Assembly (NCBI RefSeq): GCF_002993335.1
Contig: NZ_PVNS01000004.1
Coordinates: 1-64,000 of the forward strand
Origin: Alkalicoccus urumqiensis
GTDB lineage: Bacteria > Bacillota > Bacilli > Bacillales > Salisediminibacteriaceae
DNA length: 64,000 nt
Direction of reading: 5' to 3'
Part shown: positions 45,463 to 53,592 of the stretch, one piece after another
How positions within the stretch are numbered: position 1 is the stretch's first letter
Layout: each line of letters opens with the position of its first letter
Notes under the pieces: model-generated
The model's database searches: none
Told to the model about the DNA's origin: nothing
What the model saw: only the letters and a program-made list of their open reading frames with translations
Program-made: the position numbers and the translations under genes

Positions 45463-45945
45463 GTGAAACGATGGATAGCAGGTACACTTATAGCAGCAGG
45501 GGGCACTGCCGCATACGCGGTTGTCAAAAACCAGCAGATGCCGGCGGACGTCGGCCGTCCGGGAGGCCCGCTTGCACCGGTTCCTTCGACGCCGAATGCC
45601 GTATCTTCACTCGCTGATGATGATCACTACATTGAACCATTTCCAATGCAGGGAGATGAGCAGGAAAGCATCCGCACGCTGCGGCGCGTACTCCGCCGGA
45701 TGCCGGAATGCCGGTTAATGACCGTTACAGACTGGTATATCCATGCGGTATTTCATTCCAAAACGATGAGGTATAAAGATGATGTGGAGTTTTTAATTAA
45801 TAAAGATGCAGGTCATATCGACGTTCGTTCTGCCGCGAGAATGGGTTATTCAGATATGGGGGTCAACCGGAAACGAATCGACCGTCTCCGGGGAGAATAC
45901 ATTGCCGAATCGCTCCCCGATCCATCAGCGGGAAGAGATATTTAA
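45463..45945 (+). CDS. DUF1499 domain protein, membrane anchored
   Basis: A 160-residue protein. The first 20 residues form a signal or anchor helix (WIAGTLIAAGGTAAYAVV), followed by a proline-rich linker and a DUF1499 domain (about 70-150). The domain includes TVTDWYIHAVFHSKTMRYKDDVEFLI and HIDVRSAARMGYSDMGVNRKRID. The function of DUF1499 is unknown; members are often exported. GTG 45463 is chosen because GGAGGA lies seven bases upstream and the preceding residues are highly charged without a start signal. A terminator at 46008-46041 follows at 62 bp. Confidence 0.8.
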   Translation: MKRWIAGTLIAAGGTAAYAVVKNQQMPADVGRPGGPLAPVPSTPNAVSSLADDDHYIEPFPMQGDEQESIRTLRRVLRRMPECRLMTVTDWYIHAVFHSKTMRYKDDVEFLINKDAGHIDVRSAARMGYSDMGVNRKRIDRLRGEYIAESLPDPSAGRDI

Positions 45946-46007
45946 TACCCGGACAGCAGTAAAAAACCCCGATGAGAAAATTCCAGGCCACTGGAAAAGT
46001 CTCTATT

Positions 46008-46041
46008 AAAGAAACTCTCTACATGGAGAGTTTCTTTTTTA
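46008..46041 (+). terminator. Terminator after the DUF1499 gene
   Basis: AAAGAAACTCTC and GAGAGTTTCTTT arms (46008-46019 and 46026-46037) around a 6-nt loop, followed by T residues. Confidence 0.85.
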
Positions 46042-46090
46042 TTACACAATCTGATTTACGAAAAGAATCTTTAACCTTTTCAATTAGTGA

Positions 46091-46223
46091 AATCAGACTG
46101 CACTACAGACGGAAGCTTGCCGCGGGCATGGCCTCAGCCTCCTCGAACATCCTTTGGATGTTCTGCGGGGCCTTCACCTCATGCTTTTCCCGCAGGCGTC
46201 CCCGTCTTTCGTTTCGTCTGATT
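46091..46223. repeat. Structured dispersed intergenic repeat
   Basis: Outer arms AATCAGAC (46091-46098) and GTCTGATT (46216-46223) enclose about 117 bp. Inside are an AGACGGAAGC/CCCGTCTTTC pairing and a tight hairpin GAACATCC-TTT-GGATGTTC (46145-46163). The GC-rich pattern (CCGCGGGCATGG, TCCCGCAGGCGTCCCC) is of the type repeated many times between genes in halophilic and alkaliphilic Bacillaceae; that is from general knowledge, not a search. No reading frame is plausible. Confidence 0.65.
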
Positions 46224-46268
46224 GAGCCTGGGATAAAAAGCATGAAAATGGTCAAAAAAGTTTCATGA

Positions 46269-46316
46269 AAAAAAGACGACCAGATCCAAAAAAATTGGAA
46301 ATTGGTCGTCTTTTTT
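46269..46316. repeat. Perfect 14-bp hairpin upstream of the second shared box
   Basis: Arms AAAAAAGACGACCA (46269-46282) and TGGTCGTCTTTTTT (46303-46316) are perfect, with a 20-nt loop. The T6 end could terminate plus-strand transcription. Its placement before the box at 46353 mirrors 65-148. Confidence 0.65.
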
Positions 46317-46352
46317 CTGTGAGTTTACTTTCGTTCAATTAAAATCGAGAGA

Positions 46353-46385
46353 TTTTCAGTGGCCCCGAAAAATCATCGGGGTTTT
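46353..46385 (+). repeat. Shared TTTTCAGTGGCCCC box, copy 2
   Basis: Bases 46353-46370 are identical to 113-130. They form a CCCCGA/TCGGGG hairpin (46363-46381) followed by TTTTC, just before the hemAT stop codon on the other strand. Confidence 0.5.
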
Positions 46386-46390
46386 CTTTA

Positions 46391-47731
46391 TTATCCTGTC
46401 TGAAAGGCTTTATTGCCCTGCCCGGATGAGGTGTCCCCGTTCATCCCCGTGGAATGATCGAGCAGTTCTTCCGCAGTTTCTGAAATTTGATTCGATGCCT
46501 TTGACACTTCCTGAACGACTCCGGTGAAGGAAACGAGATCCTTTTCAATCTCTTCATTTTTGCCGAGTGCCCGGTCCATGTTGGCTAAAATGTGCTGAAA
46601 GGCTTCCTCTACGGAAGCAGCATGTTCGTTTCCTTCTTCCATCCGCGCTGTAATCGCTCTCGACATGGATGCATTTTTTTGTACTCCGGCTTCTGTCTGG
46701 TCGGTCAGCGTCCGGACTTTTACAACGGAGTCTTTCGTCTGTTCGGATAATTTCCGGACTTCATCTGCAACGATCGCAAAGCCTTTGCCATGTTCGCCGG
46801 CTCTGGCTGCTTCGATTGCTGCATTTAATGCGAGAAGGTTTGTTTCATCTGCAATGCCCTGGACAATCCCGACGATATCCTGAATCTCTTTGGAAAAGGA
46901 GGCAAGTTCCTCCATCTGCTTATCAATCTGATGAATCTGCTTTGTCGTTTCATCAAGCATGTCCGAGAGGCGCTCTACTTTTTTCCCGCCATCCATTGCA
47001 GAATCTTTCGACGCCGTTGAAATTTCTGTTCCTTCCTGCGCTTTTGCTGTGATTTCCTGAGCCTGAGCTGACATTTCCTGAATAGAGGCGTTCGTTTCCT
47101 CGGCTACCGCTCCAAGTTCTTCGGATTTCCCGGATATGTACGTGTGCAGTTCCTCCCGCATCGCCGCTTCTCTATTCCGGATATTCTCCACTTCCGCATC
47201 GAATGCTTCCAGAACAAGCTGCTGCTCCAGGCTCAGCATTTTAGACACCGCATCCACCGCACGGAAGAGTTCTTCTTTTTCCGGTATGGCGTCGTAGACA
47301 ATACGGAATATCTCCTGCTGAAGCGCCTGATACGAGCATAGATACCACTTGGGCTCCAGGCCGATTTTTACGTGAATTTCTGCAATCCGGATCCGCTTCT
47401 GCAGAAACGTACTGTCAATTGTGCCATCAAACATTTCGACAATGTGGCGCCGCAGCGTTTTTTTCAGCCGCTCCACTGAACTGTTCGTTTCGATGATCTC
47501 CATTAAATGAGGCTTCTCTTCCAGATTCGCATAAAAGAAATCAATGAGATGAACGATGTTTTCTTCTATAAGGGGCTGCAGCTTTACAAGCTCACGAAGT
47601 GCTGCTTCATCAAATTTCGTCATCGTCATCTGCTTTTTTACATCTGGATGACCGTCCAGATCAAGCTTTACAGACGTTTCGTTTTCCATCACGGCTGTGC
47701 TCTCCTGCCTATTTCGTTGAAACCATTTCAT
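46391..47731 (-). CDS. hemAT: Heme-based aerotactic transducer HemAT
   Basis: A 446-residue soluble oxygen sensor. The N-terminal globin-coupled sensor domain (about 30-185) has the proximal heme histidine His120 in [11 protein letters not shown] and Tyr67 in IDFFYANL, the distal residue of Bacillus HemAT. The C-terminal methyl-accepting signalling domain (about 190-435) has the highly conserved hairpin tip [40 protein letters not shown]. Transmembrane helices are absent. It is expected to bind CheW/CheA and steer swimming by oxygen. A four-codon longer start exists, but ATG 47731 fits the ribosome site better. No other chemotaxis gene is nearby. Confidence 0.93.
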   Translation of the reverse strand: MKWFQRNRQESTAVMENETSVKLDLDGHPDVKKQMTMTKFDEAALRELVKLQPLIEENIVHLIDFFYANLEEKPHLMEIIETNSSVERLKKTLRRHIVEMFDGTIDSTFLQKRIRIAEIHVKIGLEPKWYLCSYQALQQEIFRIVYDAIPEKEELFRAVDAVSKMLSLEQQLVLEAFDAEVENIRNREAAMREELHTYISGKSEELGAVAEETNASIQEMSAQAQEITAKAQEGTEISTASKDSAMDGGKKVERLSDMLDETTKQIHQIDKQMEELASFSKEIQDIVGIVQGIADETNLLALNAAIEAARAGEHGKGFAIVADEVRKLSEQTKDSVVKVRTLTDQTEAGVQKNASMSRAITARMEEGNEHAASVEEAFQHILANMDRALGKNEEIEKDLVSFTGVVQEVSKASNQISETAEELLDHSTGMNGDTSSGQGNKAFQTG

Positions 47732-47912
47732 TTTTCCCACCAACCTATCTCAAATTCATTATACTTAGTATAATAGATATAGTCTTTTTGTGTAGGTTTT
47801 TTCTATAATTTTTCGTAAAAAAGATAATAGTCCTGTTCCTGCCGCAGATACGTTTTCCTGAGTATGTATGATAAACTGAAAGCATACAACCGAACAGGAA
47901 AGGACGTCACTC

Positions 47913-48689
47913 ATGCCCTCGATGAAACTGAAATGGCGTGCCCGCGGCGCACGCAGAATGATCGAAAAAGTCAAAGTATATCCGTATCCTGTCCAGGTGC
48001 AGGGTACTCCGTATTATTTAGTGGAATACATTAAATTCCGACAGCCTCAGGGGCGCGCCGTCATCGGTGATCCTCAGACACTCGCTGCTGATGTACCGCG
48101 TGCGCATGAAATATTGTTCCACTTTTATGCACTGTCGGAAAAAATTCAGACCGATGGACGCATGAGAGCAGCGGTTCAGATCGATTTTTTCAAAAAGCCA
48201 CTTGATCTTACAGAAGATAATCCGCATCCGGACCTGCAGGCAGGCAGAAAGCAGCTCTCCAAAATGCTTCAGCTGCAGCTCCGCTACCGCCGGGCCTACG
48301 ACCGGTTTCAGGAAACGCTCCAGCAGCTGGAACAGTCGCAGGAGCCGATAACGAAACAAGAAATGGAGCAGGCAGAATATACAGCCGGCGAACTGGAGGT
48401 TCTTCAGTATGATCTCGTGCGCACCATTGCGGATAACACCGAGGACTTAGGAGGGTATATCCGCGCGGCGGAAAAGCACGGGCACTGGGAGAAATTGACG
48501 AAGTCCCAGCAGGTGTTTCTGCGGCAGCTCATCAAAAATGAATCATTGATGAAACAGGAATACCAGCAGATGGATGTCAGCCGGAACGGGCCACTGGAAG
48601 AGCGGATCGATAAGCAGGCAGACAAAATGCGCAGCTATAAGCACCGGGACCAAAAAGAAGAGCAGAAGCTTCTCCGCGTGCTGTCCTGA
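47913..48689 (+). CDS. Unrecognised coiled-coil protein, 258 residues
   Basis: A soluble, highly charged protein. Residues 1-90 are mixed, with a basic start (KLKWRARGARRM) and hydrophobic strands (VKVYPYPVQVQGTPYYLVEYI). Residues 100-245 are mainly helical and rich in Gln and Glu (RYRRAYDRFQETLQQLEQSQE), probably coiled coil. I do not recognise the family. The start at 47913 has AAAGGA at eight bases; ATG 47922 is an alternative. It is a single gene with its own terminator, divergent from hemAT. Confidence 0.75.
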   Translation: MPSMKLKWRARGARRMIEKVKVYPYPVQVQGTPYYLVEYIKFRQPQGRAVIGDPQTLAADVPRAHEILFHFYALSEKIQTDGRMRAAVQIDFFKKPLDLTEDNPHPDLQAGRKQLSKMLQLQLRYRRAYDRFQETLQQLEQSQEPITKQEMEQAEYTAGELEVLQYDLVRTIADNTEDLGGYIRAAEKHGHWEKLTKSQQVFLRQLIKNESLMKQEYQQMDVSRNGPLEERIDKQADKMRSYKHRDQKEEQKLLRVLS

Positions 48690-48699
48690 ACCACCCATG

Positions 48700-48726
48700 C
48701 CGGAACCGGAATTGGTTCCGGTTTTT
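48700..48726 (+). terminator. Terminator after the coiled-coil protein gene
   Basis: CCGGAACC and GGTTCCGG arms with a 6-nt loop, followed by TTTTT. Confidence 0.85.
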
Positions 48727-48843
48727 CTCTTTCCTTCTCCTCGACTATTTTGTTATTTTTTCTGAATTGTCTTTCAATTTAATCAAATATGTAATATGAT
48801 AGTTATAGGACTTTTATCTAAATACAGATAGGGGGATATCACC

Positions 48844-50631
48844 ATGAGAAAATTTCGTCTTTTGTCCCGTCTGTTTGCTGCTCCGAAAGAAAATTCGTCA
48901 CCCGAACGGGGTACTGTCTGGACTGCCAACGGCGTTATTGCCTTTACACCCTGCAGTGAAAACCCACCGTCGGTCGTGGTTCCATCCGGTCTGACTGTTT
49001 TAAAAAACGGCGCCCCTGCGAAGGGGACAATCTATCTACACGAAGGCGATACACTGGAAGCTTATGCAGCAGTGCCGTCTATCGAAACGACGTGGTCGCT
49101 CAAAACTGCTGCAGATGGTCTTTCGGCATCACTTACGGTAACGCCCGGGGGTGATATGTCCATCCGGCTGAAAGATATGGAGCCGTCTGCATCTCTTGTG
49201 CTCGATTATACACTGGAAAAAATCACTCGAAATGAGAAAACAGCGGAAGAAGCAGAAGCTCTTTTAAGAGAGAATAAAATTACGCACGGCATTCTGCAGG
49301 CAGGATTGGCCAGAGCCTGCTCGACGCTTCTGCAGGAGATGATCACTGTTGCAGAGGGGACGGCCGCTGTTCATGGCCGGGATGCCGCCTTCACGCCGAA
49401 TTTTTCGGAACGGGAGGAGAGTAAACCGGTATTTACGTGGAGCGGGCGCGCGTCTTACCGGGACCGCGAGCGTCTTCCTTTTGTAAAGCAGGGAGAAGAA
49501 ATTGCACGACTTACACCCGAAACCTGCGGTACGGATGGAGTCACTGTTTTCGGAGACTCCATTCCGGCGATGAGGGGCAGGCCGCTGAATGTTAAAACAG
49601 GACAAGGAGTCCGCATAGATTCCACCGGGGGAATCTTCACTGCAGATATGGAAGGAAGACCTGTTCTCAAACAGGCAGACGAGGCTGTTTCTCTGGAAAT
49701 ACTCCCAGTCTGGGAACATAGCGGTGCTCTCACGTTTCGTGACGGTAATGTCCATTTTAACGGGGAAGTCATTATTCATGGAGCGGTGGAAGAAAAAATG
49801 ATTGTCGAGGCCGGGGGACCACTCTCCGTTAAAAAACATGCTGCCTACTGTTTTCTGCAGAGCGGCGGTGACATGGAAGTATGTGGAAACATTACGTCCT
49901 CCCACCTGAATGCCGGTTTATCCTCCAACCGGCGTAAAGCGCTGCTCGATGCACTGGAATCGTTTGACTCGCTTTTCGAGCCTCTTTTTCAATCTGCTGT
50001 CCAGATCTTTCAGTCACAGACGTTCCGCGACCGCTATGCTTCGAGTGAGCTCCCGCCGCTTCTCCGCCGGCTAATGGAAACGCAGTTCCCGGAATTAAAA
50101 AACCGCACCGAAAAAATGCGGCAGGTCATTCAACTAAAAGCCGAAGGGCAGCAGACCTGGATGACCTTTGATTCTTCTCTTAAGCACTGTCTCATTGATC
50201 CGTCCCCCGGCCTCACCCTGGATCATTTAAGGGAGTTGGAAAAGCAGGTGCCTGTTCTTCGGACCAAGCTGTTGGAACTTGATACACCTTCTGCTATGAC
50301 GATCGCATCGGCTGCAGGATCATCGCTCACTGCCTCCGGCCCTGTCACTGTTAACGGACGTGGCGCGCTTAACTGCAGCATTAATTCCGATGACAGCATT
50401 ACGATTGAGGGGAGAGCTGCAGGTGGGACGTATACAGCTTCCGGGGATGTGACAATCATGGAAGCAGGTTCCCCGGCCGGAGCAAAAACGATTATCCGTA
50501 CGGATCAAGGCACCGTCCGCCTCGACCTTGTTCATCCGGGAGTTATCATCCACGCTGGTGGCGCTGTACAAACGATTGAACATACGTGTACCAACGTGAC
50601 AATCCGTTCCGGCTCGAGAGCCGTATCCTGA
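48844..50631 (+). CDS. FapA-like protein (DUF342)
   Basis: A 595-residue soluble protein of the DUF342/FapA family. The central part (about 195-345) carries the family pattern: VKQGEEIARLTPETCGTDGVTVFGDSIPAM, ALTFRDGNVHFNGEVIIHGAVEEKMIVEAGG and a right-handed-repeat-like series of glycine turns. A second set lies near the C-terminus (GPVTVNGRGALNCSINSDDSITIEGRAAGG). FapA proteins affect polar flagellation or cell-surface assembly in other bacteria; the role in Bacilli is open. A paralogue lies at the right edge (62670). It directly precedes, converging, the BTAD module. Confidence 0.8.
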   Translation: MRKFRLLSRLFAAPKENSSPERGTVWTANGVIAFTPCSENPPSVVVPSGLTVLKNGAPAKGTIYLHEGDTLEAYAAVPSIETTWSLKTAADGLSASLTVTPGGDMSIRLKDMEPSASLVLDYTLEKITRNEKTAEEAEALLRENKITHGILQAGLARACSTLLQEMITVAEGTAAVHGRDAAFTPNFSEREESKPVFTWSGRASYRDRERLPFVKQGEEIARLTPETCGTDGVTVFGDSIPAMRGRPLNVKTGQGVRIDSTGGIFTADMEGRPVLKQADEAVSLEILPVWEHSGALTFRDGNVHFNGEVIIHGAVEEKMIVEAGGPLSVKKHAAYCFLQSGGDMEVCGNITSSHLNAGLSSNRRKALLDALESFDSLFEPLFQSAVQIFQSQTFRDRYASSELPPLLRRLMETQFPELKNRTEKMRQVIQLKAEGQQTWMTFDSSLKHCLIDPSPGLTLDHLRELEKQVPVLRTKLLELDTPSAMTIASAAGSSLTASGPVTVNGRGALNCSINSDDSITIEGRAAGGTYTASGDVTIMEAGSPAGAKTIIRTDQGTVRLDLVHPGVIIHAGGAVQTIEHTCTNVTIRSGSRAVS

Positions 50632-50650
50632 ATATAATAGATAGAAATAG

Positions 50651-50720
50651 AAAAGGGAGGTGCCCCGCCGGCACCTCCCTTTTCATAAAAATTCCTCCTG
50701 CAGCTTTGAACAGGAGGAAT
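50651..50720. terminator. Double hairpin terminator between fapA-like and BTAD genes
   Basis: First hairpin: perfect 14-bp arms AAAAGGGAGGTGCC (50651-50664) and its complement (50670-50683), A4/T4 ends. Second hairpin: perfect 10-bp arms ATTCCTCCTG (50691-50700) and CAGGAGGAAT (50711-50720). Both lie between converging genes; the first suits either strand. Confidence 0.8.
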
Positions 50721-50766
50721 AATCATATTTGCAGAGCAGACGTCTGACATTTCAACGTGCAGTTCA

Positions 50767-51711
50767 TTACTGATTCATCATTTCCCACGTGCGGTACCAG
50801 ACTTCCACTTCCTCTCCCGGCGTCATCTGCAGCTCGAAATCAAGCACCTGAACCAAGCGTTTATACGTAGCCCGGACGAAAGCCCGCTGGCCGATTTTAT
50901 CGTATAACTGCATCACTTTCAGATAGGCTGTTTCATCCAGAGGACTGCTGTCGCAGAGCTGAAGTGCCAGCCTCAGAGCCTGGCCCCATTCCCGTTTGGA
51001 TTCATACCATTTGATCAGCTGATCCGCCGTCCGGTACCAGAGATAAAACAGCCGGCGCCGCTCTTCCTCTGCCCAGATATAATCAAATGTACTTAAGTAT
51101 TCCCCTTTGTAAAGCTCCATTACCGCTTCCAGCCGCCCGACATTTTCCACTGTCAGGTTCCGGCACTCCATCACCGTCTGCTCAAATTGTTCGACGTCCA
51201 GCTCCACGTGGGAAAGCTCCAGCATATATCCTTCTGAAATGCTGCGGATACTGAAGTGCTCTTCGTACGGACGGAGCGTGCGCCGGATATGATACACGGC
51301 TGTGTACAGCTGGGAATACGCTTTCTGCGGGTCATATTCCGGCCAGAGCATATCAATCAGTGTACTTTTATCGACAATTTTACCCCGGTGCTGTACGAGG
51401 TAGAGGAACAACTGCTGTACTTTGGACGTTCTCCACGTAAACGGCTTGCCGATCTCCGCTTCTTTGGCAAGCGACACTTGATGGAACAGGGTCATCTGCA
51501 GTTTCCGCTTCGGCTCACTGCGGGTTTGATTCTCCGCAATCAGTTCGATCAGCTGCTCCCTCATTTCCTCCGGCACCACTACGGCCGAATCATCAATCCT
51601 GGCATATCCCAGCCGCAGGTCTTCCTGCCGGACCGGCACCATTACATACATCTGTTCGTTCCCCGTGCGTGGCTCACGCTGCCAGTCGGGAACCGCTGCA
51701 TACGCGCACAT
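50767..51711 (-). CDS. BTAD/winged-helix transcriptional regulator, copy B
   Basis: A 314-residue SARP-like regulator. It has an OmpR-type winged helix (about 85-165) with WRTSKVQQLFLYLVQ and LIDMLWPEYDPQKAYSQLYTAVYHIR, then an alpha-helical bacterial transcriptional activator domain (about 170-310) with TPR-like repeats (EQALRLALQLCDSSPLDETAYLK region). It is a clear paralogue of the protein at 53593, both sharing SEGYML and the WPEY motif. A sigma-A-like promoter (51790-51817) and GAGGGGG ribosome site suggest separate transcription from the upstream pair. Its target is unknown. Confidence 0.85.
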   Translation of the reverse strand: MCAYAAVPDWQREPRTGNEQMYVMVPVRQEDLRLGYARIDDSAVVVPEEMREQLIELIAENQTRSEPKRKLQMTLFHQVSLAKEAEIGKPFTWRTSKVQQLFLYLVQHRGKIVDKSTLIDMLWPEYDPQKAYSQLYTAVYHIRRTLRPYEEHFSIRSISEGYMLELSHVELDVEQFEQTVMECRNLTVENVGRLEAVMELYKGEYLSTFDYIWAEEERRRLFYLWYRTADQLIKWYESKREWGQALRLALQLCDSSPLDETAYLKVMQLYDKIGQRAFVRATYKRLVQVLDFELQMTPGEEVEVWYRTWEMMNQ

Positions 51712-51789
51712 GGTTTATCCCCCTCTTTAATTAAAAATGAAGCTGGCCTGCCACTGCTGCACGAGTAGTTTTTTCTTCCTATTAATTGT

Positions 51790-51817
51790 AGAATAGCACC
51801 ATTCCCTGGAAAGTCAA
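51790..51817 (-). promoter_or_regulatory. Sigma-A-like promoter of BTAD copy B
   Basis: On the minus strand TTGACT (51817-51812) and TATTCT (51795-51790) are 16 bp apart, 79 bp before the start at 51711. The remaining 315-bp gap (51712-52026) is very AT-rich and has no gene. Confidence 0.55.
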
Positions 51818-51862
51818 TGTTAAAAAGTACCACAATTTCTGAATATTTGCTCATCGTTTTAT

Positions 51863-51880
51863 CCAAAAGACCTGTTTATT
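51863..51880 (-). promoter_or_regulatory. Shared motif upstream of BTAD copy B
   Basis: On the minus strand this reads AATAAACAGGTCTTTTGG and matches 53534-53551 at 17 of 18 bases. Each copy lies 150-180 bp before a minus-strand start within the duplicated module. It is a candidate operator for the BTAD regulators. Confidence 0.4.
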
Positions 51881-52026
51881 GAGGTTTATTACGATAAAAT
51901 ACGGGATTTACTCCCCATTTGTTTATCTTATAATAGTTATTTAGTATTACATATCACAAATATTATTTCAGCAACCCTTATCATTGGGGTCCTACGACTC
52001 ATATTCCTCCACGTTTTTTCATTGTT

Positions 52027-52461
52027 TTATGCAGTGTAAACAGCTCTATACTTCTTTCTCTCGGGGGCGCCGCTCCCCCTGCTGCGCTCGGTCTGGATGA
52101 GATGCTCAAATGATTCTGCGTTTTCTCTTCTCTGCCGGATACGGGACCGCTTTTCTTTCTCCAGGAAATGAGTCAGCGTAAGCTCTGCAAATACAGCCAT
52201 CCTGCGCAGCATGACAGGATCGTCAACACTCCAGGAGAGTTCCCGCAGCATCCTGCAGGCTTCTCTTGCCTCCTCTTTCGTTTCCGGAACAGCTCGTGTT
52301 CCCGGATGCGTTCCGTAAAGAAAAAAGGCAGCGAGTGATGGTGAAGCATTCTCGCGATAGGCCTGCGCTTCTGCTCTCCGCGCCCGTTTTACTACTCCGT
52401 AGATAAGCAGAACTCCTAAAGTACTTAACAGCAGTGCGGCCGCAGCCAGAAGGAAGGTCAT
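52027..52461 (-). CDS. Small single-pass membrane protein, module copy B
   Basis: A 144-residue protein with one N-terminal transmembrane helix (FLLAAAALLLSTLGVLLIYGVV, about 3-24) and a basic helical cytoplasmic part. It overlaps the upstream receiver-like gene by 4 bp (ATGA), so translation is coupled. The segment MLRRMAVFAELTLTHFLEKEKR resembles VVERIKRFAHLYLALHVKNR in the equivalent protein at 55745, and gene order is the same. It is therefore taken as a shorter counterpart, lacking the C-terminal HEAT-like part. The function is unknown. Confidence 0.75.
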   Translation of the reverse strand: MTFLLAAAALLLSTLGVLLIYGVVKRARRAEAQAYRENASPSLAAFFLYGTHPGTRAVPETKEEAREACRMLRELSWSVDDPVMLRRMAVFAELTLTHFLEKEKRSRIRQRRENAESFEHLIQTERSRGSGAPERKKYRAVYTA

Positions 52462-53357
52462 ACGCCTACCCCTCCCTCTTTTCTAAAGCGGCGGAAGACT
52501 TTGGCGCTCAGAAGCTCCAGATGCAGCGGACGGAACATATGATCATCCACTCCCGCTGCATATGCCCGGCTGACTTCTTCTTCGGAATGAGGTGCAGCAG
52601 ACAAAATAATATAGTACCTCGATCCTCCCGGCAGACTTCGGAGATAATGAATCACTTCCAATGCCCCCGGCCCTTCTCCTGAGGCGTGCAGCAGCACAGC
52701 ATGCGGTTTTGGTTCTTTCAGAGACTGGGATAAGAGAAACGATTTTGTATCCGGAAAAACCTGCACGTCCATCTCTATATCTTCGGGACAGACTTTCATC
52801 GAATAGCCTTTCAACATTTCTCTAGTCAGTGGATCGGGTTCAATAACCGACAATCTCCCTGACGCTTTTTCCGCCGATTGAAATACTTCTGAAATCATCG
52901 GCTTCATACCAGGACACGAGGGGAGCTGCGGCAGGACACGCAGCCCTTCTCTCTGTACTTCTTCAAACGAAGCAGAGCGGGTAACTGGAAACACGAGCGC
53001 TTTTGTGAGCACGGTAAATGAATGGCAGGTAGCGAGTATCGTTTTTTCCATTCTTCCGAGCAGCACTTCGGTTTCTTTGACTCCGCTGTCGGGAAGCAGC
53101 ATATAAACAATCCCCCCGGCTTCGGACACAATGTCCCCCCGCCTTGCCTCCCGCAGTGCCACATTTTCCAGATGTGCTTCTTCCTCTCCTTTGGCCATAA
53201 CCATACAAAACCCCCGTCCTGTACGCCTGGCTGTTTCCGAAGTAAGTTCGAATGCCCAACGGATCTTCTGCAGCTTTTCCTGTCCTGCTGGTGAGCCAGC
53301 CTGATTTTTCCACCACTGGTTACGGAAATCCTGTCTTGTGTACTGCTGGACACGCAT
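52458..53357 (-). CDS. Degenerate GGDEF plus pseudo-receiver protein, copy B
   Basis: A 299-residue soluble protein. Residues 30-150 follow the GGDEF fold, with GGIVY (81-85) where GGDEF should be, followed by the usual MLLPDSG. Residues 168-292 follow a CheY receiver: VIEPD, strand HAVLLH with His224 in place of the phospho-accepting Asp, and GVDDHMFRP with Arg277 in place of the conserved Lys. Neither cyclase nor phosphorelay chemistry is expected; a ligand- or protein-binding role is inferred. The start follows GAGGGGGG. It is a paralogue of the protein at 56305 and is coupled to the membrane protein that follows. Confidence 0.8.
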   Translation of the reverse strand: MRVQQYTRQDFRNQWWKNQAGSPAGQEKLQKIRWAFELTSETARRTGRGFCMVMAKGEEEAHLENVALREARRGDIVSEAGGIVYMLLPDSGVKETEVLLGRMEKTILATCHSFTVLTKALVFPVTRSASFEEVQREGLRVLPQLPSCPGMKPMISEVFQSAEKASGRLSVIEPDPLTREMLKGYSMKVCPEDIEMDVQVFPDTKSFLLSQSLKEPKPHAVLLHASGEGPGALEVIHYLRSLPGGSRYYIILSAAPHSEEEVSRAYAAGVDDHMFRPLHLELLSAKVFRRFRKEGGVGV

Positions 53358-53485
53358 ATACAGCCCCCCTCTTTTTTATATATTCCGTTATTTCTGAGTA
53401 TATAAAGGAAATCTCCACAATTTCTCTACGGATTTTCAGAAGACCAATTTACAGATTCCCGATTTCGGGTTCATAAACCGATTTC

Positions 53486-53507
53486 TTTTCGTAAAAGTAT
53501 ACGAAAA
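53486..53507. promoter_or_regulatory. Palindrome upstream of module copy B
   Basis: TTTTCGTA (53486-53493) and TACGAAAA (53500-53507) form a perfect inverted repeat 130 bp before the start of the pseudo-receiver gene at 53357. It may be an operator. It could also help end transcription of the BTAD gene at 53593. Confidence 0.4.
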
Positions 53508-53533
53508 AAGGGATAAATTTACATTTTAAAGCG

Positions 53534-53551
53534 CCAAAAGACCTTTTTATT
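53534..53551 (-). promoter_or_regulatory. Shared motif upstream of pseudo-receiver copy B
   Basis: On the minus strand this reads AATAAAAAGGTCTTTTGG and matches 51863-51880 at 17 of 18 bases. It lies in the 235-bp gap between the two modules. Confidence 0.4.
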
Positions 53552-53592
53552 TGTGAATATTCAAACTATTTATTTTAGATTTTTATAGATTC

